From NCBI GenBank assembly GCA_964468725.1, contig CAYXVU010000088.1:1-22286 (forward strand): a DNA stretch of 22,286 nucleotides, in the 5' to 3' direction. The translations under genes were made by a program, and so were the position numbers. Source of the stretch: CAYXVU01 sp964468725. Lineage in GTDB: Bacteria > Acidobacteriota > Blastocatellia > UBA7656. Below are positions 6,814 to 14,539 of the stretch, piece by piece (position 1 is the first letter of the stretch; each line of letters opens with the position of its first letter). The notes under the pieces are model-generated. The model had not been told where the DNA came from. It searched no databases and saw only the letters and a list, made by a program, of their open reading frames with translations.

Positions 6814-8034
6814 ATGAAACTCACCAAAGCAATTTTCATCGGTATGCTGTTTGTCTGTGTCACCTCATTGTCAGGCCACTCCCAGATTCTCCGGGTCGCC
6901 ACACCTCAAGCAGACAATTCGCAGTCGAAAACAGATGCTGTGACTTTGCCTCGCAGATCAAAAAGAGATTTCTCTCAATACACTGTCTCGGTGAAGGCCG
7001 GTGGTGTGAACATCGTTGAAGGCATTGTGTCCTTCCAACGTAGGTCCGATGAATGGGAACTCCTACTTGATGGAGACGAGTTGCAATCCGGCGACCATAT
7101 CAAAACCGGAGCAAACTCCCGCGCTGAGATCCTTCTCAACCCCGGCGCATTTCTACGAATGTCTTCCGATACAGAGATGGTATTCAGCGAGACAACCCTC
7201 GATAACTTGAAGGTTCATGTGTTGCGAGGCTCGGTCATTGTCGAAATTCCGATAACTGACAGGGATAAAGGCGTCCTCGCTGTGCTGACAACCCCGCATT
7301 CTCAATTTTGTATCGTCGAAGGCGGAATTTACCGATTTGATGTTGAGTCGGGTAAGAGTATCACTTCCGTTCGTAAAGGAAAGCTCATCATTCCTGACAA
7401 AGGAGTGAACCTCAGCGTGCAAACCCGTTGGACATGGCTTGCCAACCGACGAGGGAAGACGATCATTCCCGGAATGACGGTGAAAAAAGAGCAGCAAGTT
7501 GAGGTTACCCTATCGACATCACAAATTGTCGCGTTGGATAAAAAGACGCAAGATGGATTCGACGTTTGGAGTAGAGACCGCGCCAACACGATGCTGGCCG
7601 CCAATAAAAGGCTGCGCAGTCGCGCGCTCGCCCAAGCGATGCTTGCCAACAGTTGGATTACCGATAGCTCGAATCTCAAACGTTGGGGCGGCTTTTGGTA
7701 TTTTGACCCAGTACGCGGGTGTTCAGTCTTCGTACCCTATGGATATTATGGATTTAGCTCACCTTATGCAGGCAGCTATGAGAGCTGCCAATGTTGGTCG
7801 CCACCCTATCGCAGAAATTGGAATGATAGTGGCTGGGACAGAGGCGGCTATCGTGGTGGAAGCACAGGCGGCGGAGGTTATCAAGGCGGAAGCGGCGGCG
7901 GCTCAAGCAACTCCGGCGGCCAGGTGGGCGGAGGGAGGGGAAGTCGCGGCGGCCATGATGTCGGTGCAGGTGGCGGCCACACTGGCGGCGGCGGTCATGA
8001 AGGTGGCGGGAGAAATAAAGCCAATGGAAACTGA
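6814..8034 (+). CDS. Secreted FecR-domain protein with Gly/His-rich tail
   Basis: The true start is ATG 6814, preceded by AAGGAGATAGC. It begins a signal peptide (residues 1-23, cleavage near SGHSQ), and the upstream in-frame extension lies in the leader. The protein has 406 residues. A FecR-like domain spans about 84-195: DGDELQSGDHIKTGANSRAEILL, FLRMSSDTEMVF, LRGSVIVEI and a repeat-like VRKGKLIIPD. A second beta-rich part follows (200-240), then a helical segment (245-285) and an aromatic stretch, WGGFWYFDPVRGCSVFVPYG (291-310), with three Cys in 303-327. The tail from about 345 is mostly Gly with scattered His, Arg and Ser. Classical FecR is a membrane regulator of FecI sigma factors. Here there is no internal membrane helix and no sigma factor gene nearby, so a structural periplasmic or surface role is more likely. 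A strong terminator follows. Confidence 0.82.
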   Translation: MKLTKAIFIGMLFVCVTSLSGHSQILRVATPQADNSQSKTDAVTLPRRSKRDFSQYTVSVKAGGVNIVEGIVSFQRRSDEWELLLDGDELQSGDHIKTGANSRAEILLNPGAFLRMSSDTEMVFSETTLDNLKVHVLRGSVIVEIPITDRDKGVLAVLTTPHSQFCIVEGGIYRFDVESGKSITSVRKGKLIIPDKGVNLSVQTRWTWLANRRGKTIIPGMTVKKEQQVEVTLSTSQIVALDKKTQDGFDVWSRDRANTMLAANKRLRSRALAQAMLANSWITDSSNLKRWGGFWYFDPVRGCSVFVPYGYYGFSSPYAGSYESCQCWSPPYRRNWNDSGWDRGGYRGGSTGGGGYQGGSGGGSSNSGGQVGGGRGSRGGHDVGAGGGHTGGGGHEGGGRNKANGN

Positions 8035-8055
8035 TCTTCCCTCTTAGGTGAATCG

Positions 8056-8088
8056 TAAGAAAGGCGCTCTTCAAAAGCGCCTTTCTTA
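8056..8088 (+). terminator. Strong Rho-independent terminator after the FecR gene
   Basis: A 13-bp perfect stem (8056-8068 with 8076-8088, core GAAAGGCGCT/AGCGCCTTTC) has a 7-nt loop. The 3' arm and following bases are T-rich (CTTTCTTATTTG). It lies 22 nt after the stop at 8034. Confidence 0.85.
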
Positions 8089-8126
8089 TTTGTTGGGTTG
8101 AAAGGTGTGTCACCTCTGATATTTTC

Positions 8127-8151
8127 GGAACTTTTCACTGGCTCAAGCGTG
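8127..8151 (+). promoter_or_regulatory. Possible ECF-sigma-type promoter for the PDZ gene
   Basis: GGAAC (8127-8131), a 16-bp spacer, then CGTG (8148-8151). This resembles the GGAAC-N16-CGTC pattern of extracytoplasmic-function sigma factors. It would start transcription near 8158, about 100 nt before the ATG. The -10 element is one base off consensus and no ECF gene is in the window, so this is tentative. Confidence 0.35.
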
Positions 8152-8189
8152 GTCAAAGCTGAAATTACAATCATTCGCAGACGGCCATA

Positions 8190-8218
8190 GGGTAGGCAAG
8201 GGGTAGGTAAGCATTACC
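8190..8218 (+). repeat. Tandem 11-bp repeat plus small palindrome in the PDZ gene leader
   Basis: GGGTAGGCAAG (8190-8200) is followed immediately by GGGTAGGTAAG (8201-8211), a direct repeat with one mismatch. It runs into a dyad GGTAA-GCA-TTACC (8206-8218). The helical phasing of about one turn is typical of paired protein-binding sites, but no regulator is known. Confidence 0.5.
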
Positions 8219-8260
8219 GAATGCCGGATCTGATACAGAGTCTTGCACAGGAGGAAACCG

Positions 8261-9304
8261 ATGTTTAAGCGAAGTTATCTGGTTCTCTTATTGGCGGCGG
8301 TGTTGGGAATCGCTGCCTCGCTGGTTTATGGTTCGGCCAGCGCAACAAATGACCAAAAAGAGAAAGAGAAAGCCATCAGCAAAGATAAGCAGGGAGAGAA
8401 AGAGAAAGATCAAAAGGTAAAGGCGGAAAAGGATGCGATGTTCGATGCTTCCGCCTTTCAGGTTGTGGTTGCCGGAGGCAGCTATCTGGGCGTTTACCTT
8501 GAAGAGGTTACTGCCGAAAGAATGAAAGAGATGGGGCTTAGCGAAGAGCGCGGCGCAATTGTAATGGAGGTTGCCGCAGGCAGCCCGGCAGAGAAAGCAG
8601 GCCTCAAGGCGAATGATGTCATCGTTTCTTTCAACAACCGTCCGGTTGAGAGTGTGCGCGAATTGCAGCGCATACTCGGTGAAACGCCCTCAGACCGCAC
8701 GGTTCCGCTTGAAATCATGCGGAGCGGTAATCGGCAGACTCTTTCGGCAACCTTAACAAAGCCAGAGTCACCATTCCCAGGCTTGATGCGCAAAATGCCG
8801 GAAGGGGAATGGCGATTCAATGAGCAACAGAATCGTGATTTGGATCGCGTCATGCGCGAATCACAAGAAGCAATGCGGCAGGCGCAAAAAGAGCTCGAAC
8901 AATTGAGCAAACAAAAACTTGAACTCGGTGAATTCAATTTCAATGGCCCAATGCTCTTCCAAAATTTTCGGGGTACACGGTTGGGCATTTCTGTAGAGAC
9001 TATGGGCGATCAACTGAGCCAGTTCTTTGGCGTCAAAGAGGGCAGGGGATTACTGGTTTCGGAAGTGAACGAAAATTCAGCGGCTGCCAAGGCTGGTTTG
9101 AAGGCCGGGGACGTCATTACCGCAGTTGATGGACAGAAGGTTGACGGGCTGGAAACGTTGCTCGCGGCGTTGCGCAGTAAGGAAGAAGGGATGCTTACTC
9201 TAACGATTCTTCGCAATCGGGAAGAGCAAACGATTACGGTTACTCTGGAAAAACCGGAGCCTCGTCGCCTATTGCCGCGCCGCAAAGTCGGCACGACAAC
9301 TTAA
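8261..9304 (+). CDS. Secreted double-PDZ-domain protein
   Basis: The start is ATG 8261, with AGGAGG 6 nt upstream; a TTG at 8243 lies before that ribosome-binding site and is rejected. The protein has 347 residues. A signal peptide (1-28, cleavage after SASA) is followed by a very charged Lys/Glu segment (31-58). PDZ domain 1 is about 74-168, with the carboxylate-binding loop YLGVYL and GSPAEKAGLKANDVI. A Gln/Glu/Lys-rich helical linker (about 187-222) leads to PDZ domain 2 (about 236-332), with RLGISV and NSAAAKAGLKAGDVITAVDG. The C-terminus is basic. The two PDZ domains resemble those of HtrA/Deg proteases, but there is no trypsin-like domain and no site-2 protease motif. It may therefore be a periplasmic adaptor or peptide-binding chaperone. 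It is flanked by terminators on both sides, so it forms a single-gene unit. Confidence 0.88.
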   Translation: MFKRSYLVLLLAAVLGIAASLVYGSASATNDQKEKEKAISKDKQGEKEKDQKVKAEKDAMFDASAFQVVVAGGSYLGVYLEEVTAERMKEMGLSEERGAIVMEVAAGSPAEKAGLKANDVIVSFNNRPVESVRELQRILGETPSDRTVPLEIMRSGNRQTLSATLTKPESPFPGLMRKMPEGEWRFNEQQNRDLDRVMRESQEAMRQAQKELEQLSKQKLELGEFNFNGPMLFQNFRGTRLGISVETMGDQLSQFFGVKEGRGLLVSEVNENSAAAKAGLKAGDVITAVDGQKVDGLETLLAALRSKEEGMLTLTILRNREEQTITVTLEKPEPRRLLPRRKVGTTT

Positions 9305-9346
9305 GATCGATTTCACTTTTTGCTCCTTTTTTAGTGTAGGACTTGG

Positions 9347-9375
9347 GGAGGCGAGAGATCGCCTCCTTTTTCTTT
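9347..9375 (+). terminator. Rho-independent terminator after the PDZ gene
   Basis: GGAGGCGA-GAGA-TCGCCTCC is an 8-bp perfect stem closed by a GNRA-type tetraloop, followed by TTTTTCTTT. It lies about 43 nt after the stop codon at 9304. Confidence 0.88.
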
Positions 9376-9425
9376 GGTTAGCAACTCGGTTGCTTGATTG
9401 GCCACTGCGATTCTTGCCTCATTGA

Positions 9426-10484
9426 GTGGGCAGCGATAACATAGCCACTCCAGTTGGCGCTATGATGCAGAATCGAAAATTACTCTTTGCTTTGAGTGCA
9501 ATCGTTGGTTTGGTAGCCTTCGGCACCATCGGCTTCAAGTTGCTATTGGAACTGGCCTGGTTTGACTGCTTTTACTTTACCCTCATCACCATTACGACAA
9601 TTGGGTATGGCGAGCCGCCGGGAATGACAGAAGCGGCGCGGGTCTTCACTTCGGCCCTCATCATACTGGGCGTCAGCACGATTGGGTATTCGTTCTCAAT
9701 TGCAATTGAAGCCGTCGTCGAATCGGAATTAATCTCTACTTTTGGAAGGCGCAGGATGTTCAAAGATATCAATAAACTGGAAGGTCATTACATCGTCTGC
9801 GGAGCGGGTCGGGTCGGGTCGCGCGTCATCGAGGAAATTTCTAAACGTGGGCACGACTTTGTGGTCATTGAACAGAATGAAAGTAATGCTGAGCGCTTGA
9901 TGAAACGCGGACACTTGGTTTTGATGGGGGATGCGACCGATGACGATATTTTGCACGCTGCCGGTATCGAGCGGGCGAGCGGATTGGTCTGCGCCTTGTC
10001 GAGCGATCCCGAGAATGTATATGTGACGCTGACGGCTCGCGATAACAATCGGGATATCATGATCGTCGCCCGGGCAAACGAAGAATCGGCCATCAAGCGA
10101 TTGCTCAAAGCGGGCGCTAATAAAGTCGTTTCGCCTTCGATTACAGGGTCGAATCAAATGGCTCAGATGCTGCTCCGACCCGCAGTCGCAGATTTCATCG
10201 AACTGGCAACTATGTCTGAGCAATTGGAGTTGGAGCTAGAGCAGATCGAAATCAGCTCACAATCTCCATTTATTGAATGCGCGCTGCGGGATACAGGGAT
10301 CCGCGCGAAACTCGACGTCATTGTCATTGCCATCAAACGGGCTGAGGGCGAGATGCTCTTCAATCCTGCTGCGGACGCGATCATTTATGAAAAAGATGTG
10401 TTGGTTGCCCTCGGCAGCCACAGCAATCTCGAAAGGCTTGAGCGTATGGCCAATCCGTCATCCCCCAGAGTGCATAAACATTGA
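9426..10484 (+). CDS. Two-helix potassium channel with cytosolic RCK (TrkA-N/TrkA-C) domain
   Basis: This 352-residue protein is of MthK type. TM1 is about 19-41, the pore helix runs into the selectivity filter TTIGYGE (57-63), and TM2 is about 72-97. The RCK Rossmann domain starts at about 120, with HYIVCGAGRVGSRV (glycine-rich nucleotide loop, 121-134), an acidic residue after the second strand (VVIEQ, 146-150) and MGDATDDDIL. A TrkA-C-like ligand-binding half runs from about 262 to 342. Such channels conduct K+ under control of a ligand bound by the RCK ring. The filter is TIGYGE rather than TVGYGD, still compatible with K+ selectivity. The listed start is GTG 9426; the ATG pair at 9462/9465 would remove 12-13 residues before TM1, and neither has a strong ribosome-binding site. 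Its stop overlaps the start of the glycosyltransferase gene. Confidence 0.92.
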   Translation: MGSDNIATPVGAMMQNRKLLFALSAIVGLVAFGTIGFKLLLELAWFDCFYFTLITITTIGYGEPPGMTEAARVFTSALIILGVSTIGYSFSIAIEAVVESELISTFGRRRMFKDINKLEGHYIVCGAGRVGSRVIEEISKRGHDFVVIEQNESNAERLMKRGHLVLMGDATDDDILHAAGIERASGLVCALSSDPENVYVTLTARDNNRDIMIVARANEESAIKRLLKAGANKVVSPSITGSNQMAQMLLRPAVADFIELATMSEQLELELEQIEISSQSPFIECALRDTGIRAKLDVIVIAIKRAEGEMLFNPAADAIIYEKDVLVALGSHSNLERLERMANPSSPRVHKH

Positions 10485-11605
10485 CTTTCATCGCTTCTGC
10501 AAAATCGCTTCCGGATGTCACGATTCTTATTCCCACCTGGAACGGGCTGTCGCTACTTGAACGGTTTCTCCCTTCAGTGGTGGACGCTGCCGAACAATAC
10601 CTTGCCGAGTCCGACGCAAGAGTAGAATTGTTGATCGTTGACGATGCCAGCACGGACAACAGCCTTGCTTGGCTGCTCGCCAACGGCTTTGTCGAAATAG
10701 CAACGGAGGCTTCGCCGCTCCCTCTGCGGATGGCTGCTGCTGTCGAACCCTCGCGCTTGCTCCGTCAAAATTCCAAGCTCATATTGCACGTCGTCCGAAA
10801 CCGGAAAAACCTTGGGTTTGGCGAATCCTGCAATCGCGGATTCCAACTAGCTTCACACGAATTGGTCTTCTTGCTCAATAATGATGTAGAAGTAGAGCGC
10901 GACGCGATCAGACCTCTTGCGGTTCATTTCGATAACCGAGAAGTCTTCGGGGTGCATTGCCGGGTGTATGACCTGCAAAGCGGCGTTGAGTGCGGAACCG
11001 GAAAAATCGGTAGTTTTGCTCGCGGCTTCTTGCGGATTCATCGAGGCTACCGGGTTGAGCCGGATAAAGAATTGAATGCGGATTTGCGCTCAGACTTGCG
11101 ATATCCATCTATGTTTGCAAGCGGCGGTTCAGCGATGTTTGATCGTAATGCCTTTCTCTCCCTCGGCGGATTCGACCCGATGCTCTCACCGTTTTATTGG
11201 GAAGATGTGGAGTTAAGTTACCGCGCCTGGAAGCGCGGGTTCTGGGTGTTATACGAACCGGATTCAATCGCCCGCCATCAAGTCTCTTCCACTATCGGCA
11301 GGCTCAATCCTCGACACGTTCGAATGATAGAGCAGCGGAATCGCTTGATCGCTCATTGGATCCATCTCCATGACAACCGCCTGTTCGTCCGCCATATCCT
11401 TTGGGCGATGATGCTTGCTTTGACCGCCCCTCTACGCCTGCAACCGACCTTCTTAGTATCTCTAATGGAATCCCTCAAACAACTGTCGGCAATCCGAAAA
11501 CGCCGAAGAGAAGAGAAGAGAGAAGCCAGAAGAAGTGACGGCGAGATTCTCGCTTTGTTCAAATCTCTTGAGCATAGAAAGGATTTGATCGTCGGCCCTC
11601 AGTAG
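10481..11605 (+). CDS. Family 2 glycosyltransferase
   Basis: This 374-residue protein has a GT-A fold. Seen are VTILIPTWNG (13-22), LLIVDDASTDNS (50-61), RNRKNLGFGESCNRGF (106-121), LLNNDVEVE (131-139, the metal-binding DxD equivalent), FASGGSAMFDR (212-222) and FDPMLSPFYWEDVELSYRAW (231-250, with the acidic catalytic-base region ED). These are typical of GT2 enzymes such as rhamnosyltransferases that build cell-surface glycans; the sugar cannot be deduced. The C-terminus is very basic (residues about 335-355, RKRRREEKREARR), and a hydrophobic stretch at 305-330 suggests membrane association. The start must be TTG 10481: an in-frame TAA lies at 10475-10477, and no other ATG, GTG or TTG precedes the essential first strand. 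It overlaps the channel stop by 4 nt, so the two are probably translated together. Confidence 0.9.
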   Translation: MTFIASAKSLPDVTILIPTWNGLSLLERFLPSVVDAAEQYLAESDARVELLIVDDASTDNSLAWLLANGFVEIATEASPLPLRMAAAVEPSRLLRQNSKLILHVVRNRKNLGFGESCNRGFQLASHELVFLLNNDVEVERDAIRPLAVHFDNREVFGVHCRVYDLQSGVECGTGKIGSFARGFLRIHRGYRVEPDKELNADLRSDLRYPSMFASGGSAMFDRNAFLSLGGFDPMLSPFYWEDVELSYRAWKRGFWVLYEPDSIARHQVSSTIGRLNPRHVRMIEQRNRLIAHWIHLHDNRLFVRHILWAMMLALTAPLRLQPTFLVSLMESLKQLSAIRKRRREEKREARRSDGEILALFKSLEHRKDLIVGPQ

Positions 11606-11724
11606 TATCCGTCGCTTGGTGAACAGAATCCACAGTTAGACCTAACAGTCTTCCTTCGCAGTCGTTCTCCTTGAGCGTCGTTTTCGAGTTAGTTGCTCGC
11701 GCAAGCTACCCTTTCACTCATCTC

Positions 11725-12654
11725 TTAGACAGCTCGCGCGGCCAACGTAATTGTTGCGCCGCGACCTTTTCCGCTCATCAGCCAATCGAATGGTTTTAAG
11801 AAGGGAAGGACAGCGAGAAATCGCAGCCGATTCCACTGAGAAGATTGCGCGCCGTACCATTGCGCTTTGAGGCTTTGTCGTAGGGCATGCGCATTATGCG
11901 CTTTGGAAAAGTAAGTGCAACGAACGAGTTCAAACCCTGTCTGTGTAAGCAACCGGCTCAACGTTTCCGACGTGAAATGATAGCGATGGCGGGGCGCATC
12001 AAGCGCTACCCAATCGCCTTTGAACCACTGCGCTTGATAGCTTGCAGCATTTGGAACTTGCACGATGAGTATGCCACCAACTTTTATTGTCTGTCGCGCC
12101 CGCAGTAAGTTGGCGCGCGGTTCGTTCGTATGCTCCAATGAAGACCAAAAGGTAATGACATCGAAAAAATGCTCAGGTAACGTAACCCTAAGCAATGTCC
12201 CTCTGAAGATATTCTCTTGTCCGATACGTTGAGCTGCCGCGGCAGCGGCCTCTGCGCTGATCTCTACGCCGTAGCGAATCCATTGATCGCCCTTCAGGGC
12301 GCGCAGAAAAAAGCCTGAGCCGCAACCGACATCGAGAATGTTGCCACCAACTGATTGGCATCGGTTGAGAAAAGCGATTTTATCCGATTGCGATGACTCG
12401 ATCCATTTTTGCGCCGGTTCATTTTGTGCACCCCAATAATTATCCGTGTAATACTCTCCGAGTTCTGCTTCACCCATTTCCGGCAAGGTGCGAAGTACGC
12501 CACATCCCGCGCAGACAGCAATTTGGAAGGCGGCGTCTGAGTTGCGAAGCCGGTCTTTTGCAGTGTAGAGTTCGCGCGACGAAGGGTTGCCGCACAATTC
12601 ACAACCGTGAGTGAGTCGGTTTTCTTGTGATTGCCAATTCATGGAATCACGCAT
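11725..12654 (-). CDS. Class I SAM-dependent methyltransferase with N-terminal zinc ribbon
   Basis: This 309-residue protein has two CxxC pairs (C18/C21 and C48/C51) that form a probable zinc ribbon. A linker LGEYYTDNYWG (65-75) follows. The Rossmann methyltransferase core has motif I NILDVGCGSGFFL (105-117), an acidic residue after the second strand (VEIS, 130-133), FDVITFWSSLEHTNEP (164-179) and GGILIVQVPNAAS (193-205), then HRYHFT (223-228), a motif usual in this group. Relatives (Methyltransf_23 group with an upstream zinc ribbon) often sit in polysaccharide or antibiotic gene clusters and methylate sugars or other small molecules. Here the only glycan gene nearby is the convergent GT2 gene, so the substrate is unknown. 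The start at 12654 has an AGGTAGA ribosome-binding site; a second ATG at 12642 is possible. Confidence 0.85.
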   Translation of the reverse strand: MRDSMNWQSQENRLTHGCELCGNPSSRELYTAKDRLRNSDAAFQIAVCAGCGVLRTLPEMGEAELGEYYTDNYWGAQNEPAQKWIESSQSDKIAFLNRCQSVGGNILDVGCGSGFFLRALKGDQWIRYGVEISAEAAAAAAQRIGQENIFRGTLLRVTLPEHFFDVITFWSSLEHTNEPRANLLRARQTIKVGGILIVQVPNAASYQAQWFKGDWVALDAPRHRYHFTSETLSRLLTQTGFELVRCTYFSKAHNAHALRQSLKAQWYGAQSSQWNRLRFLAVLPFLKPFDWLMSGKGRGATITLAARAV

Positions 12655-12711
12655 TCTACCTGTGTATCGTGCAGGCTGTCAGCTTGTACGCCGTGCCATT
12701 TGAGGTGAGGA

Positions 12712-13173
12712 ATGTTGAAAAGAGTCTTTACATCTCTGATTGTGCTGTTGGCAATGGCCTCCATCAATCTCAAGGTGAATGCTGCCGGAAAAGCCTCATC
12801 AAAAACTCGCAGCATTCAACAGATTCGCACTGTGTTGACCGATCAGGTTGCAGCGTGGAATCGAGGCGATTTGGAAGGTTTCATGAAAGGCTATTGGAAT
12901 TCCCCGAATTTGAGCTTCTATTCCGGCAGTACGATAACCAAAGGTTGGCAAGAGACGCTGGCACGATACCGCAAAAGCTATCAAGCCGAAGAGAAGGAGA
13001 TGGGCAAGTTGGAATTCACCAATCTGCAAATCGAATTGCTCGGCAGCGAGAATGCCTTCGTTCGCGGAAACTGGCATTTGACCTTTTCTAATCGTGAAAG
13101 CGGCGGCACCTTTACGCTGATTCTGAAGCGGTTTAAAAACGGCTGGAAAGTAATTCACGACCATACCGGGTAG
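12712..13173 (+). CDS. Secreted NTF2-like protein (DUF4440/SnoaL-like)
   Basis: This 153-residue protein has a signal peptide (residues 1-24, ending in VNA-A). It then has the cone-shaped NTF2-like fold signature: a helix with VLTDQVAAWNRGDLEGFMKGYW (42-63), the strand LSFYSGSTITKGWQETLARYR, and a C-terminal strand pair ending GGTFTLILKRFKNGWKVIHDHTG (131-153). The ending W.VIHDHT is characteristic of DUF4440/YybH-type proteins. Members include small-molecule-binding and isomerase-like proteins, but no activity can be assigned here. GAGGT 5 nt before the ATG supports the start. It is divergent from the methyltransferase gene across 57 bp. An overlapping 154-residue frame at 12627-13091 is a shadow. 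Confidence 0.8.
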   Translation: MLKRVFTSLIVLLAMASINLKVNAAGKASSKTRSIQQIRTVLTDQVAAWNRGDLEGFMKGYWNSPNLSFYSGSTITKGWQETLARYRKSYQAEEKEMGKLEFTNLQIELLGSENAFVRGNWHLTFSNRESGGTFTLILKRFKNGWKVIHDHTG

Positions 13174-13267
13174 CCCTAAAGGGAAGCGTAGGGTGGTTAG
13201 GAAATTCTGAGCTGTACAGAAAGGATAAGTTTCTGACCACTACGATTCTTTCTGCTGTGCGAGCATC

Positions 13268-13277
13268 NNNNNNNNNN
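13268..13277. other. Assembly gap (10 N)
   Basis: A run of exactly ten N falls in the 5' part of murA. About 21 codons of murA should lie before the first readable codon, and the sequence left of the gap does not encode them. The real missing length is therefore probably larger than ten bases. Confidence 0.95.
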
Positions 13278-13278
13278 G

Positions 13279-14475
13279 AAAAATTCTTCGTTGCCCTGTA
13301 TGGCCGCCGCTTTACTGACGCCGGAAACGGTCATTCTCCATAATGTCCCATACGTTCGGGACATTATTACGATGCGCCGCTTATTGGAAGACCTCGGCTG
13401 CACTGTCTTGATGCCGGAGTTACGGACGTTGAAAATTTCGGCTAACAAAATCGAATTTTTCGAAGCACCTTACGAGTTGGTCAAGACGATGCGCGCCTCT
13501 GTACTCGCGTTGGGGCCGCTGCTGGCGCGCTTTGGCGAAGCCCGAGTGTCATTGCCCGGCGGTTGTGCCATCGGGCAACGCCCCATTGATTTACATCTTG
13601 CAGGTTTTGAAAAAATGGGTGCAACGGTCACGCTCGAAGGCGGCTACGTTGTCGCCCGCGCCGAACGGCTACAAGGGAGAGATATCTACTTCGATAATGT
13701 GACGGTGACAGGAACGGAGAATATCATTATGGCCGCCGCGCTTGCTGACGGCACGACGACTATCGTTAATGCCGCGCGTGAACCTGAAGTTGCCGACCTG
13801 GCCGATTTGCTCAACAAGATGGGAGCGCGTATTGAAGGAGCAGGAAAGAGCATTGTCACTATCGAAGGTGTTAGCCAGCTTGGCGGCGCCGAGCATACGA
13901 TCATCCCAGACCGGATCGAAACGGGAACCTATATGACGGCGGCGGCGATTACCGGCGGCGAATTGGAGATTGTCAATTGCGCGCCGCGACATTTAACCGC
14001 CGTGATTGACAAACTGCGTGAGACTGGGGTTCAGATTGAACAGCCGAACGCTTTTTCATTGCTCGTGCGGGCGACGGACCGTGTGCGAGCGTCAGATGTG
14101 ACGACCCTGCCCCATCCGGCATTTCCCACCGATATGCAGGCGCAATACATGTCACTGATGACAATGGCTGCTGGAACCTCTGTGATAACCGAAACGATCT
14201 TTGAAAATCGTTTTATGCATGCTTCGGAATTATGTCGCATGGGAGCGCGCATTCGCACCAGCGGGCGACAAGCCATTGTCGAAGGGAGCGCCCAATTGAT
14301 GGGCACACATCTGCAGGCATCAGACCTGCGCGCATCGGCTTCTTTGGTGTTGGCAGGGCTGGCGGCGAAAGGGGAAACGATTATTGATCGCGTTTATCAC
14401 ATCGACCGAGGCTATGAAAAGATTGAAGAGAAATTACGTGCCGTCGGTGCAGAGATTGAGCGATTTCGTGAGTAA
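13279..14475 (+). CDS. murA: UDP-N-acetylglucosamine 1-carboxyvinyltransferase MurA (5' end lost in assembly gap)
   Basis: MurA transfers enolpyruvate from PEP to UDP-GlcNAc, the first committed step of peptidoglycan synthesis in the cytoplasm. The readable frame begins right after the N run as KNSSLPCMAAALLTPETV, matching the K-N catalytic pair of the GAKN(S/A)LP motif. The TTG at 13291 is therefore not the start. Also seen are LPGGCAIGQRPIDLH with the PEP-binding catalytic Cys (codon 13564-13566), TGTENIIMAAALADG, IPDRIETGTYM, PTDMQAQYMSL, FENRFMHASEL and the C-terminal DLRASASLVLAGLAAKGETIIDRVYHIDRGYE. About 398 codons remain; adding about 21 missing ones gives the usual 419. The gene is followed 64 bp later by the HIT gene. 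Confidence 0.95.
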   Translation, partial: KNSSLPCMAAALLTPETVILHNVPYVRDIITMRRLLEDLGCTVLMPELRTLKISANKIEFFEAPYELVKTMRASVLALGPLLARFGEARVSLPGGCAIGQRPIDLHLAGFEKMGATVTLEGGYVVARAERLQGRDIYFDNVTVTGTENIIMAAALADGTTTIVNAAREPEVADLADLLNKMGARIEGAGKSIVTIEGVSQLGGAEHTIIPDRIETGTYMTAAAITGGELEIVNCAPRHLTAVIDKLRETGVQIEQPNAFSLLVRATDRVRASDVTTLPHPAFPTDMQAQYMSLMTMAAGTSVITETIFENRFMHASELCRMGARIRTSGRQAIVEGSAQLMGTHLQASDLRASASLVLAGLAAKGETIIDRVYHIDRGYEKIEEKLRAVGAEIERFRE

Positions 14476-14492
14476 ATGACACTGTTTTATGT

Positions 14493-14522
14493 TTGACTCG
14501 TTTGCGATGCGTGAATGATAAT
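14493..14522 (+). promoter_or_regulatory. Weakly supported promoter upstream of the HIT gene
   Basis: TTGACT (14493-14498), an 18-bp spacer, then GATAAT (14517-14522), each matching 5 of 6 consensus bases. However, transcription would start near 14529, leaving almost no leader and cutting into the GAGG ribosome-binding site. It may be accidental, and co-transcription with murA is an alternative. Confidence 0.3.
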
Positions 14523-14539
14523 TGCAGCGAGGAAAAAAC

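Noticed and set aside
7499..8047. A 182-codon open frame overlapping the C-terminal half of the FecR gene, Ala-rich at its end
   Set aside because: It is the +1 shadow of the GGC/GGA-rich glycine tail. It has no signal, family motif or ribosome-binding site, while the FecR frame has all three kinds of support.
8243..8260. TTG start extending the PDZ protein by six residues
   Set aside because: The AGGAGG site lies downstream of this TTG and directly before ATG 8261.
9729..10223. A 164-codon minus-strand frame inside the K+ channel gene
   Set aside because: It is antisense to a clearly coding RCK domain, with His/Asp/Arg-rich composition and no start signal.
11635..11646. GTTAG-AC-CTAAC palindrome in the 119-bp gap between the convergent GT2 and methyltransferase genes
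   Set aside because: The stem is only 5 bp, with no T-run and no neighbouring promoter. It is too weak to call a terminator or operator.
12627..13091. A 154-codon frame overlapping the DUF4440 gene
   Set aside because: It shows Cys/Arg/Ser-rich shadow composition and no motif. The DUF4440 frame has a signal peptide, ribosome-binding site and family ending.
13207..13267. R-K-D-K-F-L reading left of the assembly gap, faintly like a MurA N-terminus (MDKF)
   Set aside because: There is no start codon at the right place, and the residues that follow (TTTILSAVRAS) do not match the MurA N-terminal strand. The likeness is taken as chance.
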